Positions 36,135 to 48,611 of a stretch of DNA of 64,000 bases are shown in pieces (within the stretch, counting starts at the first letter, position 1; every line of letters begins with the position of its first letter). The stretch spans positions 211,067 through 275,066 of the forward strand of contig LUVW01000036.1 in assembly GCA_001661515.1 (NCBI GenBank). Reading direction: 5' to 3'. The stretch comes from Capniomyces stellatus (taxonomy: Eukaryota; Kickxellomycota; Harpellomycetes; Harpellales; Legeriomycetaceae). A model generated the notes under the pieces. That model was not told the DNA's origin, did no database searches, and worked only from the letters and a program-made list of their open reading frames with translations. The position numbers and the translations under genes are program-made.

Positions 36135-39100
36135 TGGCGGCAGTGGTTTGTTGTGTAACTTAAGTTCCAAAGGAAGTTGGTTGATAAACCTTTGAAGTGT
36201 GTCTAAAACTAAGTTTTTTTTGAAAAGAAAGAAAGAAAAGCTAACTTGATCAAATACAACAAAAACAAAGAATCTAAAGGAATGAGATACTTTGAGAAAT
36301 ATAATTAAAGTTGTTTTTTAAAAAATGGAGGGAACTGGTGCGGTTAAATATATGTTTTTTTTTTTGCTAATTATTGTTTTGCTTTTTTTCGTTTTTCATT
36401 TTCGCTTTTTTTTAACTTGTAATCGTATTTGTTTTATTAGCTGTTGGAAATGAAATCTAAAGGCAAAATTTTCGAGCTTAATCAGCCAATGGTAAAACGT
36501 CTTTAAAACAATCACCAGTTTTAGCCGTGTGGGTTCTTAAATTTCACAATTTCATTAAGTTCGCAATTAACAACTTATTTTTACTATTATCAAATGCTTT
36601 ATAACAAACGAATATTATTTAGCGAATGTTTTTGCTTTTTTTATTGTTTCTATTTGCTCGCTTTAAACTAGCTTTAGAAAATTGACTTTTTTTTTCCCAC
36701 TTTTTTCCTTTATTTGATAATAATTAAAAAAAAATTTTACTGTTCTAAATTGTTTCAAATTGCCAAAAAAAACCCTTACTTCCCAGCTCTTTACATTCAC
36801 CGCCAACATTATAGTAAGTTTAATTTATCCTTATTTACCAAATCTCGAGTAAAAAAGAAATAAAATAAAAACAGTTCTAGTAGATATTATTTTAAGATTT
36901 CACCATTGGCCTGATCATGTGGTTTTACAAAGCCAAATCAAATACACTTTTCTTTATAGAAATTATACTACTTTTTAGCTGTCTCGTTTGGCTAATAATA
37001 TTATTGCACCTATTTGGCTCGAGTTTAAAGTAGCTTTGAGTGGACGAAAACAACACCACTTTACTTCTGATTTCAAATCAGCTCTTAAATAGTAACTTAG
37101 TGGACTTCAAAGTAAAAATCAAATTGTTTACTTTCTGCACTTCCAACTCACTAGTTACTCATATTAATAATGGTGTTGGGAATACAAAGGAATTAAAGTA
37201 TGTTTATACTTGTTTATTTAGCCAATACACTAACTCGTGTACCCTTTTAAGCAATTTGTTTTTTTTGAAATTATGCCAATAACAAGTTAGTTCTATCATC
37301 CTTACTCAACAAAACAGTTTTTTCAAGTCCAAGCAACTAGTTGCTCAACAACAAATCCATAGCTTTTCTTTTTATGCATTCTTATATTTCTGCAGTCTTT
37401 TATTCTCCTCATTATATTCGATACAGAATTATTATAAATAAGCCCCCCTATAGCAAAATTTAGCTACACTAGCAAGGGACTTTGAAACATGATTGTGGAG
37501 TTTCACCACTTGATAGACCGATTACTACACACATGTTATTATTTCTGTCTGTTCCAAAAGATAACAAATACACTCTACAAGCATTTAGCTGCCTTATTAC
37601 AGGCAGATTGGATGGGTTCACGAGTAACTGTTTAAACCAGTAGAGTGTTTAATTTAAAATTCTGATGTAAATATCTCAGGGGGTTTGGGTTAAAACTTTC
37701 ACAAAATTTAAAAACTTTGACGGTGTTTGGGAAGCTACGCTTACCTAAACCCAATATATTCTAAACAATTAACAAGTCATGTCAACTCGAAACTGATTTC
37801 AAAACTACTTGATCACAAGCTGGAATAAGTAGCATGATATTGAATGATTTAGCAAAATGACGCCTGCTACTTTCCAAACTATTCAAAACTATAAAATTTG
37901 GTTTTGAGAGTTGATACTCTAGATTTTTTTTAGCTTTGGAGGCTTGCTGGGTCTTAGCTAAATATGTGACTACTTACTACTTTTTGTTTATTTATTGAAA
38001 TCTCTACTACGTTTTTTATTTTGCCGAGCCTAAGAACCTTATCAACTTTTCCCAAAACAAGCCCTATTATTAATACAACAGTATCCTGAATCTTGTAATT
38101 CAATATAGCTGTTAAAGGAACGGGGGTATTTTGTAAAGAAAAAAATAATTATTATATCACCAAGCCAATTACGCCCATCATAATTTTTTTTTTTGCAGAA
38201 CTGCACATCTCAAAAGCAGGTTCTAAAGGACTGGCAAACACACTGCTGATATGAATTGAATTATAGAATACACGAATAGAGAATTAGACAATATATTTCC
38301 TTTTTTTAAAAAAAAAGCAAAGGTATACGATAGGTTTGCCTGGTTAAATATATTAATACCAATTACACACCAACGAATGGGGATATCACGGAATCAACTA
38401 TTAGTCGAGTGCTTATTAAATGCCAAGTTAACACTCAGAGTTTAGTTTTTTTATAACCGTAAGGGTAGTGAATTTTTTTTTTGCAAATCTCAATTGGTCG
38501 GGCTCAATAACTACAATTAAGCTGTATTACTTTTAGCACTGTATCACAAAATACATGGGTTATAACTCAACTCGTTTCTATATATAAATAGATGAGTCAT
38601 TATAACGTATAGTCACCAGATGTATTTAGATTTAGCTCCGTGATGAAAAGTTATCGATATAACTATCATAGTTAAAAAAATAACTATTAGAAGCTTTTGG
38701 AATTTCTAAAAGCTACACTGAAACTTAAAATACACCGAATTGTATCGATTGCAAACCGGTTAGCTAAACCCAATAATAATTAACGTATGCTGAAATTAAA
38801 ACGCTTATCACGTCAATCAGACTTTATTAATCAAGTTTGCATCCATAGGTCGGTCAACTTTTATTAATGTTGCTTTTAGCTAGCTCGTAGACATATTTGG
38901 CAATCGTCAATGTTCTCAAATCGATGACACGAGTGTGCGATATGCTCATTGGTTGTAACTATATCTGCTAATGGAAATAAAATTACAAATAGAGTGGATT
39001 ACAAAGGCTATTTTGAGCACCAAGTGTTGGGAGTACAAGTGTTGATAAACATTTGAGGATATTATATTACGCACAAGTGTAATCGGTAGACAATTCAAGC

Positions 39101-42055
39101 AATAAAATAACGTAAGTGTAAAGATGAAACATTTGTTGTTACACATTTTATATAATATATTTTACTGAAGCCATTATCACTATATTTGATACGGAATAGC
39201 AAGTATTTGGCACATTATAGCTGTAACTATTCTACTGCTAGCCAAATAGCGCTAAAGCAAATGTTGTTAGGGTGTATAGATACGAATTGCACTAGCTCAG
39301 CCATACCAGTTTTATATTTTTGTTCTTTATAGCAATACTTTATTATATAGAGCCATTGAATTTCAATTTTTATGTGAATACGGTGATTTATCGATTTTGA
39401 GGAAAGTATACGGCGTCGTATTTTGATATTGTATTGGCAAGGGTATGATATACTCGCTAATGTGGAGACCCCTTTACTATCGTTTCAGACCATGTCAAAC
39501 ATAATTTCAACATGTAACGACCCTTTACAAGTCGCTGCATCAGAGTAGCCGGGTTTCATTTATTTTTCAAGCTATTATATACTTGTGCTATTCAGTATAG
39601 GCGATATAGTAAAGCATCCTGGTATAAATGGTCACTAAGGCTTGTAAAGGCTCCAGCTGTTTTTAGTTTAGAATTAGTCTCTACTTTTACTTGTTGAATA
39701 GGTCGGTCCTAACAAAGTCGAGTTTGGGAATTCAAAGTGTTATTTTACCGATGTAAAACTATTCGTCTACAAATGAGAAGGCAAATTTATTACAGAACTT
39801 GGCCGAATATGTTACAGTGTTTTAAACCCTGTGTACCTAGCTTGTTTCACTAGGAGTTTGTTCATAAAACAGTAAACACTTTAATATGTTGATGCTGTAT
39901 AGTTACTAGCTAACTCTTAGCTTATTTTGTATCCTAATTATGGTGTTGCCTTTAAGTTTGTTTGTTATTTTTTGTTTGTTTTTTATCTTTATTTTTCCTT
40001 TTTAAACTTAATAATAATACTTCTTCAAAATTTATCCTTTTTACTTTTGTTTTATTTTCACACCCTTTTTTCGGTTTGGGCACGATCCAAACCTTTTATA
40101 TTCCTGTATAAACTGAAGCTAATAAACTGATAACTAAACTAAATAATAAACTTGAATTGCTTTTTTAATAAAATGAACTAATAAAAATTGTAATGTGAAT
40201 AATCGTAACTTGGTAGTGTATGGTACTATTGATACACCTCTTGCTTCGATCGATCACATACTTTCGGATAAACCAAAGGACGTCTTTGTAATCACAATTT
40301 AACCATACATAAAAAACCCCTTTTGGTGGGGGAAAACTGTTAATTGTATAAGAATTTAACGCCGCTTCTTTTACCTCTGCTTTCTCCCTTTTTCACAAAG
40401 AGAACTTAGGATGTCACTTTCTACTTTTAGCTTTCAAAGACCTTTGTGACATCCGGTCGTAGTTTTACACTGCGACAAATAGCAGCCGAGTAGACGAATT
40501 CAACAGTATATACTGTGAAATCCTTATAGCTAGAAATATAAAAAATCATAACCAAACCTTATGCACAGTTTTATTTGTTTATTGAAATTCACTCAGTTTA
40601 TTTTGTTTTGAATATTTGGTTTATATTTTGATAACAAAAGCAGTGAAATACTATAAAAATGTTGTTTTTTTTCGCTATTGAAAAAAAAGGTGTTTTTTTT
40701 TATTGGAGTTGTAGCACTGAACCAACGCCGCCAAGGTACGGTGTCCCTAGAGGAACGGCATGGAGTAGGATGTTATTTTAATTGTTTACTTTTTTTTAAA
40801 TATTTTTCCATTAGCTTTGTAATATTTTTAGTACTGTATTATTGAGCCCATATTAAAAAAATAAATAATAATATTAAAAAAGGAATTGTAGAATTTCTTA
40901 TCAAAAGTAATCACTCAATTTCAATAATAAAAAAAAGTAATCACTCGTTTCTTTTTTTAAAAAAAGTGATCAATTTCAATAATAAAAAATAAAAAGTGAT
41001 CACAGGTAAAAATAACGCCTGAAGCAAAGCTTGGTACCATCTACTTTTTTTTTGTTATGGGATTGAGTTTTTTTTTGGGTGAGCGGTAACACTTTGTAGT
41101 TAATAAACAAAGTCTTGTTATTTTGGTGAAAAAAAGCAGTGTAATATTTAATTCTAGAATGTTAGCATTTGTTAGCAAACAAAGGTAAGGCATTAATTTG
41201 AGCGAGTAAACGAACGAGTTCAAGATGGAAAGGTAAGATATTTGGTGACTAACAGGGTTGGTTCTTAATACATTATTAAATTTATTTGGCATCCATTGGA
41301 TAATTTGATTTAACTTGTTAAAGAAATCAAGCACAATTATATAATAAAAGCGTAATTGTATCGAAAAAAAATATTATTACAGAAAAATAGCTAATAATGT
41401 TGGGAATAATAGTGGTGAAAGTACAAAAAAGATTTTAAATCAAATCAGATTGAGCAAAACAGGCTTGTAAAGCAAAAAGTACTATCGAATAATGCAGAAC
41501 AACAGCAAAAAAAAAGGACTTGAACCATTAGAAATATGAAATCAAATCAAATCAAATCAAATAATAGGTAAAGTTTCAAAGTGGATTAGGATGGTCGAGC
41601 AGATTTACTCTTTTTGAGTCTAGAATACATAGATCAAGAAGGTGTTGGCAAATCAAAGTTATCAAAAATAAAAAATTTTAAAGAAAAAAGTTGAGGTAAC
41701 ATGTAAAAATGTCACTAAAAACATCTTAACTGGGTTTGGTGAAGTGTAAGTGGAAAAAAAAAGTTTAGATATGGACTTACTTATTCATGCTCCAAAAAGT
41801 CAATAGTATAGTTAGGGAATATAAGGTCAACTTTTAAAGATATAATATCCTTAATTTTACAAAAAATAAGAGTGTTGTTCTTTTCAAAGCTCCCCTTTTA
41901 TATGTAGTGTAGTAAGAAGACAGCTTAATAAACATTCTAACATAGTAGAGCGTGGACACAAATACATATAGATTTACTTTAAAGCGATTTACAAAGTTTA
42001 TTGATTTTGAAAAAGCTAAAGCGACTGACAAGCAAAACAAGAGCAATTAAAAGAG
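36135..42055. other. 5.9-kb AT-rich spacer
   Basis: Divergent intergenic region between the ZIP gene and MTHFR, either side carrying a promoter. Poly-T/A tracts are common (36350-36420, 40660-40700). A short diverged repeat (AGTGATCA / AGTAATCACT with TTTCAATAATAAAAAA) occurs at 40905-41003, and AAATC pentamers at 41539-41561. Open frames here show no family resemblance. Confidence 0.55.
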
Positions 42056-43936
42056 ATGAAGTTAATAGATAAGATTTTGGCAGCCGAAAAGGAGGGTGAG
42101 CCGTATTGGTCGTTTGAGTATTTCCCACCAAAAACATCGCAGGGGCTGATAAATTTGTACGACCGAATTGGGAGAATGAGCGAGTTGAAGCCATTGTTTG
42201 TTGATGTGACATGGAGGTGGGGAGGAAAATCAAGTGATTTGACATTGGAAATATGTAATGTATCACAGACTGTTTATGGGCTCGATTCAAACATGCATAT
42301 GACATGCACGGGATCAGATTTGGGGCTGATTAAAGAGGCTTTGAGGAAAAGCAAAACAAACAGCGTGCAGAATATACTGGCTTTGAGAGGAGATTTGCCT
42401 GATAAGGAGAGAGAGATTGAAGGGAAACCAGCGGAAGAAAAGAGAGAGGAGAAAGAATGTGAGGAGGTGGAGGCGGATACAGAGATGGATATATTGGATG
42501 AGAGTAAAATGATGAAGAGTTCAGTCCAGCTGGTAAAGTATATCAGAAAGCACTTTGGGGAGTATTTTTGTATTTCGGTGGCGGGGTACCCAGAGGGATG
42601 CAGCTCAAACGAGGAGGTAGATAAGGATATCGAGGTGCTGAAAAAGAAGCAAGATGCAGGGGCAGATTTTGTTGTGACACAGCTATTTTATGATGTAGAG
42701 ATATACAAGAACTGGGTGAAGAAGTGTAGGTTGGCGGGAATAACGATACCGATTGTTCCAGGGGTTATGCCAATCCAAAATTACTCAGGGTTCAGGAGAA
42801 TGGCAGAGTTGTGCGGTGTAACAGTGCCATCCGAGGTGTTTGATGAGTTGGAGTTGATAAAGGATGACGATAGAAAAGTGAAGGATTTTGGAATTAAATA
42901 CGCTGTGAAGATGATAAAAGATATTATGGAGTTTGGAGATGGAAGAGGTATTCATTTCTACACGTTGAATCTTGAGCGATCAACAACACTAATTTTGAAG
43001 GAGCTGGGTTATGTGAAAGAAAGTAATGTTGCAGGTGTTGATAGCGGAGTGGCGGACCAAGTAAGAGAGAATAGGCCACTGCCATGGCTAATGAGCAACA
43101 ACAATAAGAGGATGGGTGAGAGTATTCGACCGATATTTTGGAACAACAACCAGCAGTCGTACATAGAAAGAACAAACTCATGGGATGAATTTCCAAATGG
43201 GCGGTGGGGCGACTCAAGGTCACCAGCTTTTGGTGAACTAATCCATGGGATCAACTGGAAATTTAGCAATGTCGAGGCATATAAGCTGTGGGGAACGCCG
43301 CATAGTGTTGAGGACGTAAAGAACGTATTCATCAACTACGTGAATGGGCAAATACAATCTCTACCGTGGTCAGATTCGCCACTGAGTTTGGAGACCAACC
43401 AGATCAAACCAGCGCTGATCAAGCTGATCCAAGCAGGATATTTCACAATCAACAGTCAGCCGTCGTGCAATGCCGTCAAGTCAACCGACCTGGTGCATGG
43501 ATGGGGCCCAAAGAACGGATTTGTGTTCAAAAAGTCTTACCTCGAGTTTTTCATTTCCAAGGAAAAGTACGCAAAGCTCAAGGCCAAGCTTGAATCTCAG
43601 GAAGTAATCACGTTTTTGTCAGTAACCAAGTCCGGCCAGCTTCAATCGAATCTGTCTGCAGACCAGTTGTACAACCCAAATGCTGTCACTTGGGGATGTT
43701 TCCCGGCTTCAGAAATCTTGCAGCCAACCATTGTTGATGCAAACTCTTTTATGGCTTGGAAAGACGAGGCTTTTGAGTTTTGGAGTGGCTGGGCAAATGT
43801 TTACAAGACCAACGATCATGTTACTTATGACCTGTTGAATTCCTTTAATGATGACTATGTTTTGGTGAATCTGGTTGACAACGACTTTACCCGAAGTGAA
43901 AACTCCATGTACGATTTGCTACTATCCATTCAATAA
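42056..43936 (+). CDS. MET13: Methylenetetrahydrofolate reductase
   Basis: Reduces 5,10-methylene-THF to 5-methyl-THF for methionine synthesis; FAD enzyme. A single exon of 626 codons starts at the ATG at 42056. The N-terminal TIM barrel (1-~310) shows FEYFPPKT with the catalytic Glu at ~21, VDVTWRWGG, HMTCTG, NILALRGD, ISVAGYPEGC, ADFVVTQLFYD, PIVPGVMPIQN and GIHFYTLNLE. The eukaryotic regulatory domain follows: WDEFPNGRWGDSRSPAFGEL, NSQPSCN, GWGPKNGFVFKKSYLEFF, TWGCFPASEI, then FEFWSGWAN near the end. This two-domain layout and length are normal for fungi; Met12 versus Met13 type cannot be separated by eye. An acidic stretch at ~117-150 (Lys/Glu-rich) inside the barrel looks longer than usual. 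It sits beside a mitochondrial folate/FAD carrier gene. Confidence 0.96.
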   Translation: MKLIDKILAAEKEGEPYWSFEYFPPKTSQGLINLYDRIGRMSELKPLFVDVTWRWGGKSSDLTLEICNVSQTVYGLDSNMHMTCTGSDLGLIKEALRKSKTNSVQNILALRGDLPDKEREIEGKPAEEKREEKECEEVEADTEMDILDESKMMKSSVQLVKYIRKHFGEYFCISVAGYPEGCSSNEEVDKDIEVLKKKQDAGADFVVTQLFYDVEIYKNWVKKCRLAGITIPIVPGVMPIQNYSGFRRMAELCGVTVPSEVFDELELIKDDDRKVKDFGIKYAVKMIKDIMEFGDGRGIHFYTLNLERSTTLILKELGYVKESNVAGVDSGVADQVRENRPLPWLMSNNNKRMGESIRPIFWNNNQQSYIERTNSWDEFPNGRWGDSRSPAFGELIHGINWKFSNVEAYKLWGTPHSVEDVKNVFINYVNGQIQSLPWSDSPLSLETNQIKPALIKLIQAGYFTINSQPSCNAVKSTDLVHGWGPKNGFVFKKSYLEFFISKEKYAKLKAKLESQEVITFLSVTKSGQLQSNLSADQLYNPNAVTWGCFPASEILQPTIVDANSFMAWKDEAFEFWSGWANVYKTNDHVTYDLLNSFNDDYVLVNLVDNDFTRSENSMYDLLLSIQ

Positions 43937-43943
43937 TGATCCA

Positions 43944-44333
43944 CCCCCCCCCCCCCCCCCCCCCCCCCCCCCNNNNNNNNNNNNNNNNNNNNNNNNNNNN
44001 NNNNNNNNNNNNNNNNNNNNNNNNNNNNNNNNNNNNNNNNNNNNNNNNNNNNNNNNNNNNNNNNNNNNNNNNNNNNNNNNNNNNNNNNNNNNNNNNNNNN
44101 NNNNNNNNNNNNNNNNNNNNNNNNNNNNNNNNNNNNNNNNNNNNNNNNNNNNNNNNNNNNNNNNNNNNNNNNNNNNNNNNNNNNNNNNNNNNNNNNNNNN
44201 NNNNNNNNNNNNNNNNNNNNNNNNNNNNNNNNNNNNNNNNNNNNNNNNNNNNNNNNNNNNNNNNNNNNNNNNNNNNNNNNNNNNNNNNNNNNNNNNNNNN
44301 NNNNNNNNNNNNNNNNNNNNNNNNNNNNCCCCC
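43944..44333. other. Assembly gap (356 N) flanked by poly-C
   Basis: Eight bases after the MTHFR stop a run of 29 C (43944-43972) leads into N from 43973 to 44328, and CCCCC resumes on the far side. The gap is most simply an unread long poly-C tract whose true length is unknown. Confidence 0.95.
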
Positions 44334-44580
44334 ACTCTATATACGTCTTTGATTGCTCTACTTTTATTACATTGACTCTTTTTTATATATTTATTATAAT
44401 TATAACTATAATTCTAGTTTATTTTATTTTTAAGAATGAAAAGTGGACACAAAATATATTATTCAAACTAGAAGTCCCACCCAACCAAAGTAAAGCAAAT
44501 CGACCCGAATTACTTGCAGGGTGGGCTATACCAGACTATAAGGCATATCGCATTAGTACCAAGTCTATGCAAACTCAGTT

Positions 44581-45677
44581 TTAGTTTGTCTTGTTCCTTA
44601 GCTTTTCAGAAACTTTTTCGTATACCAAGAAAGTTATCATCGTTCCAGGCAATACCCGAACTATATTCGGTCCCATTCCCTTGTAAAATCCTAGCACCCC
44701 CTCCCGCCTATACACACTCCCTATACACTTGATGACCCCACTATTGCTGCTCAAGCTGTTTAACTGCATCCTTGATCGAACCACCTGGTACGGGTAAGTA
44801 GCTACACTTGCCACCAGCTTCGACGTTGTACTCATAAACAAGTACTCAAAGTTCCCAAACCCACTGCTATCAGCTGATTTCTTCCTTTGTCTGTCTATCA
44901 CAATTTTGAGTTTCTCATAAACCGCAAACTGAATTGCCCCATGTGACACACCAAACATCCCCGCCACCAACCCCCTATAATACCCTCTTATACCTTCATA
45001 CCTCCATAGCTTCATTAGCCCATCAAGCAGCCCCTTATAATGAACCTCGTTTGCCACGCCCTCTATCTTACCAATATCCTTTATATTTGTTGAACAAAGT
45101 CGAACTTTTATCACCCAAAATGGATTTGCCACCAATTGCGTCAACATCCCCGCTGCACTACTTGCCACCAAATGCTCCGTAGTACTCAGCAAACTTACTC
45201 CCGTTGATGTTGTTGCCGATTTACCCTTTGCCATTTTTTGCTTAATGTACCCGTACCTATCAAGTTTAACAAAAAAAGAACCAATCAATTCAACTGCCAA
45301 CAATATATCCCATCCACCACACTGTTCAGCTATGTATACTTTTCTATTTCCATTTACCATCCAAAATATAAGCCCCAACTAACCCCATTTCCCATCAGGT
45401 TCGCGCTCAAGCCTCGGTACATTCCAAGAATCCCATCATTTTTCATTACATACTTCAACGTTCGAATAGATTTCCCCACCAGCCCAACCCTCTCTTTATT
45501 TGCATCAACTTGTAATCGCACCTTAACCAGATCTACCGGATGCAGTATTATCGTTGACACAAATGCCGCAGCCAATCCTGAAATTGCCTGATCCACAACT
45601 ATATTTCTCCTTTTCCTTTCATCATTGCCATCACCCTTGTTTACTTTATCTTTTTTTTCTTTATTGCTTGTTTCCAT
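44581..45677 (-). CDS. FLX1: Mitochondrial carrier, folate/FAD transporter type (SLC25A32/Flx1)
   Basis: Inner-membrane carrier. Exons 45677-45358 and 45256-44581 join to 331 codons (donor GTAAAT). Three carrier repeats are visible, each with the P-x-[DE]-x-x-[KR] type signature: HPVDLVKVRLQ, NPFWVIKVRL and YPYQVVRSRMQ. Each is followed by a G-x-x-x-x-YRG/YKG block (GILGMYRGLSANL, GIRGYYRGLVAGM, GVLGFYKGMGPN). The Trp in place of Asp in repeat 2 (PFWVIK) and ATYPYQVVRSRMQ in repeat 3 are characteristic of the SLC25A32/Flx1 branch, which carries FAD and/or folate into mitochondria. WGLYFGWYGYIKQ at the exon junction also matches this branch. The N-terminal ~25 residues are Lys/Asp-rich and extra. 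The MTHFR gene nearby also uses folate and FAD, though fungal neighbours need not be linked. Confidence 0.93.
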
Positions 45678-46549
45678 ATTTTATATTGCCCGTCTAATTT
45701 TTACTCCCTCGTTATATTGCAATTACAACATTTATCTATATTGTTATATTTCATGTACTTGTGTTTGTTTTAAATTTACTGCTGTTGATACATCAACACT
45801 TTATTGACACCTTGTTTGTTCACAAATAGCGTAAATTTTTTTTAATAGATTCATAAAATTGATACAATTGTTGCAGAATAGCAAGTGGATCTGCAAATAA
45901 TTTAATTTTGCAATTATCTAGCAATATTTTTTAAATTGGCGAGCTTTTTATCCGAGCAAATAATTTTATCTTCTGGAGCTTACCCAATGAAATATCACTA
46001 AATAAGTTTTCAAAAATAGTCCAAACCGTTATCTACAGTATAGCCAAAAGCTTGTGCAAATTGGCTATGGTCAGATCTTGCTTTTTCAAAGACGAATATT
46101 ATTTTTTAGCAACATTATAATTAGATCGATTATATTACTTCAACAAAATAAAAAAATAAAAATCATTCTTTAAACGATGGGATTTTCTTTCGAATTGACA
46201 TAGACGATCCACCAAATAGCTTATTGAGGTTAAATATATTTGCCCAGGATTGAAAAATTACTACTTTAAAAAAATAAGAAAAAAATTTATTTATGGAACA
46301 AACTGAACTTCAGAACTTTGTGTTTTTTATGACCCAGTAACTGGCTGTTGTGTAAAGATAATATTAACAAATAAGCTAAAATTATGATTTACAAACGTTT
46401 GGGGCTGTTTGCAATCGAAAGTTAAAAGTTGGTGGTTGATGACCAAAATTTGCTATATAACACAAGTTTCGTTTCTTTAAACCATAGCAACAGAAAAAGC
46501 ACAAATCAATTAAATAGTAACTCTCGTAAAACGTGAGATTTCCAGGGGT

Positions 46550-47212
46550 TTCAATAACTCGTGTAACATCAAATGTGGTATAATTGACCATAAAGAGCGT
46601 GTATTTATTTGTTGAAGAGTGAGTGTATCCTTTTGTGCGTGTTTTTGTGTGAATTCTTATTATTTGAACGAGTTTCGCACTCCTGTCACAAGCTTCCAAA
46701 AGTAATGGCGTCAGAAATAATATCATCTCTTGTCTTTTGACCAGCTTTCACTGTTCCTGGTGTTCCAATGGTTTCAGCACTTTGTTTTAGAATAAATGCC
46801 AAAACCTAGACGTGCTCAGTTGAAAGTTTTTTCAATTCATTGCGGAATAGGTTTGCGACAAAGGTTTGCAACTAGAATCTGCAACAAAAAATTACAATAA
46901 AGGGTCGCAACAAAGGATTAGAACTAGGACTTACAACAAAGGTTTGCAACAAATATTTTTTTTGAAACACCAACGACCACTGCGAAATAGCAGCATCGCC
47001 GGATATAGCTAGATTATTTCCCCCTTTTTTCCGTTTTACATCTGGTCCAATCCGATCAGCCCAATTCTCAATTTGGAAATGTTTTGGGTGTTTTACGACA
47101 ACATGGCAGTAGTTCTGTCAAAAAATCGGCTCAATCTGGATCAAGAATCCAAGCCGTAATCACGCATATACACGGTGAATCCCAGAAAGAGCTGTACAAT
47201 CTTCATTGAACG
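46550..47212. mobile_element. Amplified element, copy 1
   Basis: From 46550 to 47212 the sequence is repeated in direct orientation at 63338-64000 with no indels and a single visible substitution (46590 A versus 63378 C). Similarity fades quickly upstream of 46550. The right limit is unknown because copy 2 runs off the window. A short minus-strand frame (from the ATG at 46726, LTPLLLEACDRSAKLV) is shared, as is another reading AETIGTPGTVKAGQK. I do not recognise a transposase or reverse transcriptase in the shared part. The near identity implies recent transposition or segmental duplication. Confidence 0.75.
46850..46953. repeat. Degenerate 12-14-bp tandem units inside the amplified element
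   Basis: About eight irregular units of the type GGTTTGCAACAAA (variants GGTTTGCGACAAA, GGATTAGAACTA, GGGTCGCAACAAA, GGACTTACAACAAA). The same array occurs unchanged in copy 2 at 63638-63741, so it belongs to the element. Confidence 0.75.
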
Positions 47213-47386
47213 TTCCAGGTGAAAGAGTACTGAGTACAATACAGCTCTTTCTATCAAACGATTCACTCTGAACTGGGAAATCACATTCTCAAAAACGGAT
47301 GCTTACAAATGTCTGGTAAAGGCGGTAGAGCAGTGAGGTATTGTGCTTTTTTGTTTCTTGTTGCTTGTTGCTCGTTGCCTGCTATT

Positions 47387-47535
47387 CCATGTTTGCTGTC
47401 CCATGTTTGCTGAGTTTGTTTGTTGTCCCATGTTTGCTGAGTTTGTTTGTTGTCCCATGTTTGCTGAGTTTGTTTGCTGTCCCATGTTTGCTGAGTTTGT
47501 TTGTTGTTCCATGTTTGTTGGGTTTGTTTGTTATT
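47387..47535. repeat. 27-bp minisatellite, five full units
   Basis: Five 27-bp units (47401-47427, 47428-47454, 47455-47481, 47482-47508, 47509-47535) of CCATGTTTGCTGAGTTTGTT plus TGTTGTC, preceded by a partial unit. Because 27 is a multiple of three, the minus strand stays open and reads as a nine-residue repeat QQTNSANMG; no wider gene supports translation. Confidence 0.9.
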
Positions 47536-48531
47536 CCATGTCGTTATTCCTTGTTTGTTGTTTCATGTTGGTCGTTGTTTCATGACGGTTGTTGTTTCCT
47601 GACTCGGGTTTGACTTGACACCAATTTTGCTTTTACGTTATTAGGCCAGATCCACGCGTCTCAGCCGGCTTTATTGATCAAGTGCGATCATCAACGCCGT
47701 TAATGGACATATGGACAAAGTCTACATTACGAGATTAACGGTGATAATTCGAAAATCGCATAGCAGATCGCAGATCACATGATTGTCGTTTTTATACACT
47801 TTCTCTGATTTTGGTGGACTAGCAACTCAGTACGCGATAAAATGGTTTGGTGCTCCTATTCAGTTAGTTGGCTTGTTTCACATGTTTGTGTTTTGGAATA
47901 TGGTTTCAAAAATCAGTTTGAATATTCCGCATTAGACCGCTTGTACTCGATCAAGCAGTTGGTACTAATGATACATTTGCAGCAAGAGATACGACACTAT
48001 TAGGGCAGGTGGTTGGAGGCAGGATCGGATCTGATTGGTGTAATCGACGTTATGTGTATTTTCCGACACACATGACAACTTTAAGTATATTGTTTGGTTG
48101 AGATTGCCTCAGAATATTTGAGACTGCGTGTATCACGTCTTTTTTACTCTTAACCGTGGGGTGGACGTTACAAACAGAAATAATATTTTTCAAAGCCTGT
48201 AGTTTTCTGATGTCTGCAGTTTTCTAGCTTTGCGTGCCTGTCCTCAAGACTTCTGGGCTTCGAGACTTCTGGACCTCTGGGCTTTGGGAAATACTGGCTA
48301 GATACACGCTGAGTGTTAGAGTCAATGTCAGCGTCAATGTCAGCGTCTCACACCCACCTTTCTTCAACTCGGTTTTTGCCACTATAATTTCAGTTTCCGT
48401 CTCATACCAACCTAACCAAAACCATAAAAATCACACCGGAACAGTAGATCCAATCTAACGGAAAAGGAAAAGACAGTTATTGATTTAAAGATGGCAGTTT
48501 AACGGACCTAATCCTACAAAATTAATTTGGT

Positions 48532-48611
48532 ATTAACACTACGAAATTGATTTGCTGATATTAACACTACGAAAATGATTTGCTGATATTAACACTACGA
48601 AAATGATTTGC
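48532..48611. repeat. 28-bp tandem repeat, three units
   Basis: Units 48532-48559, 48560-48587 and 48588-48611 (last incomplete) share ATTAACACTACGAAAATGAT followed by TTGCTGAT. Only one or two substitutions separate them. Noncoding. Confidence 0.9.

Noticed and set aside
36135..36170. N-terminal extension of the ZIP transporter from 36170
   Set aside because: The codon at 36170 is TTG; the ATG at 36134 directly begins a proper signal peptide.
43875..44375. Open frames running through the poly-C and N gap
   Set aside because: Created by undetermined bases and homopolymers only.
47401..47535. 27-bp repeats as a CRISPR array
   Set aside because: Units are contiguous with no spacers and the genome is eukaryotic; it is a minisatellite.
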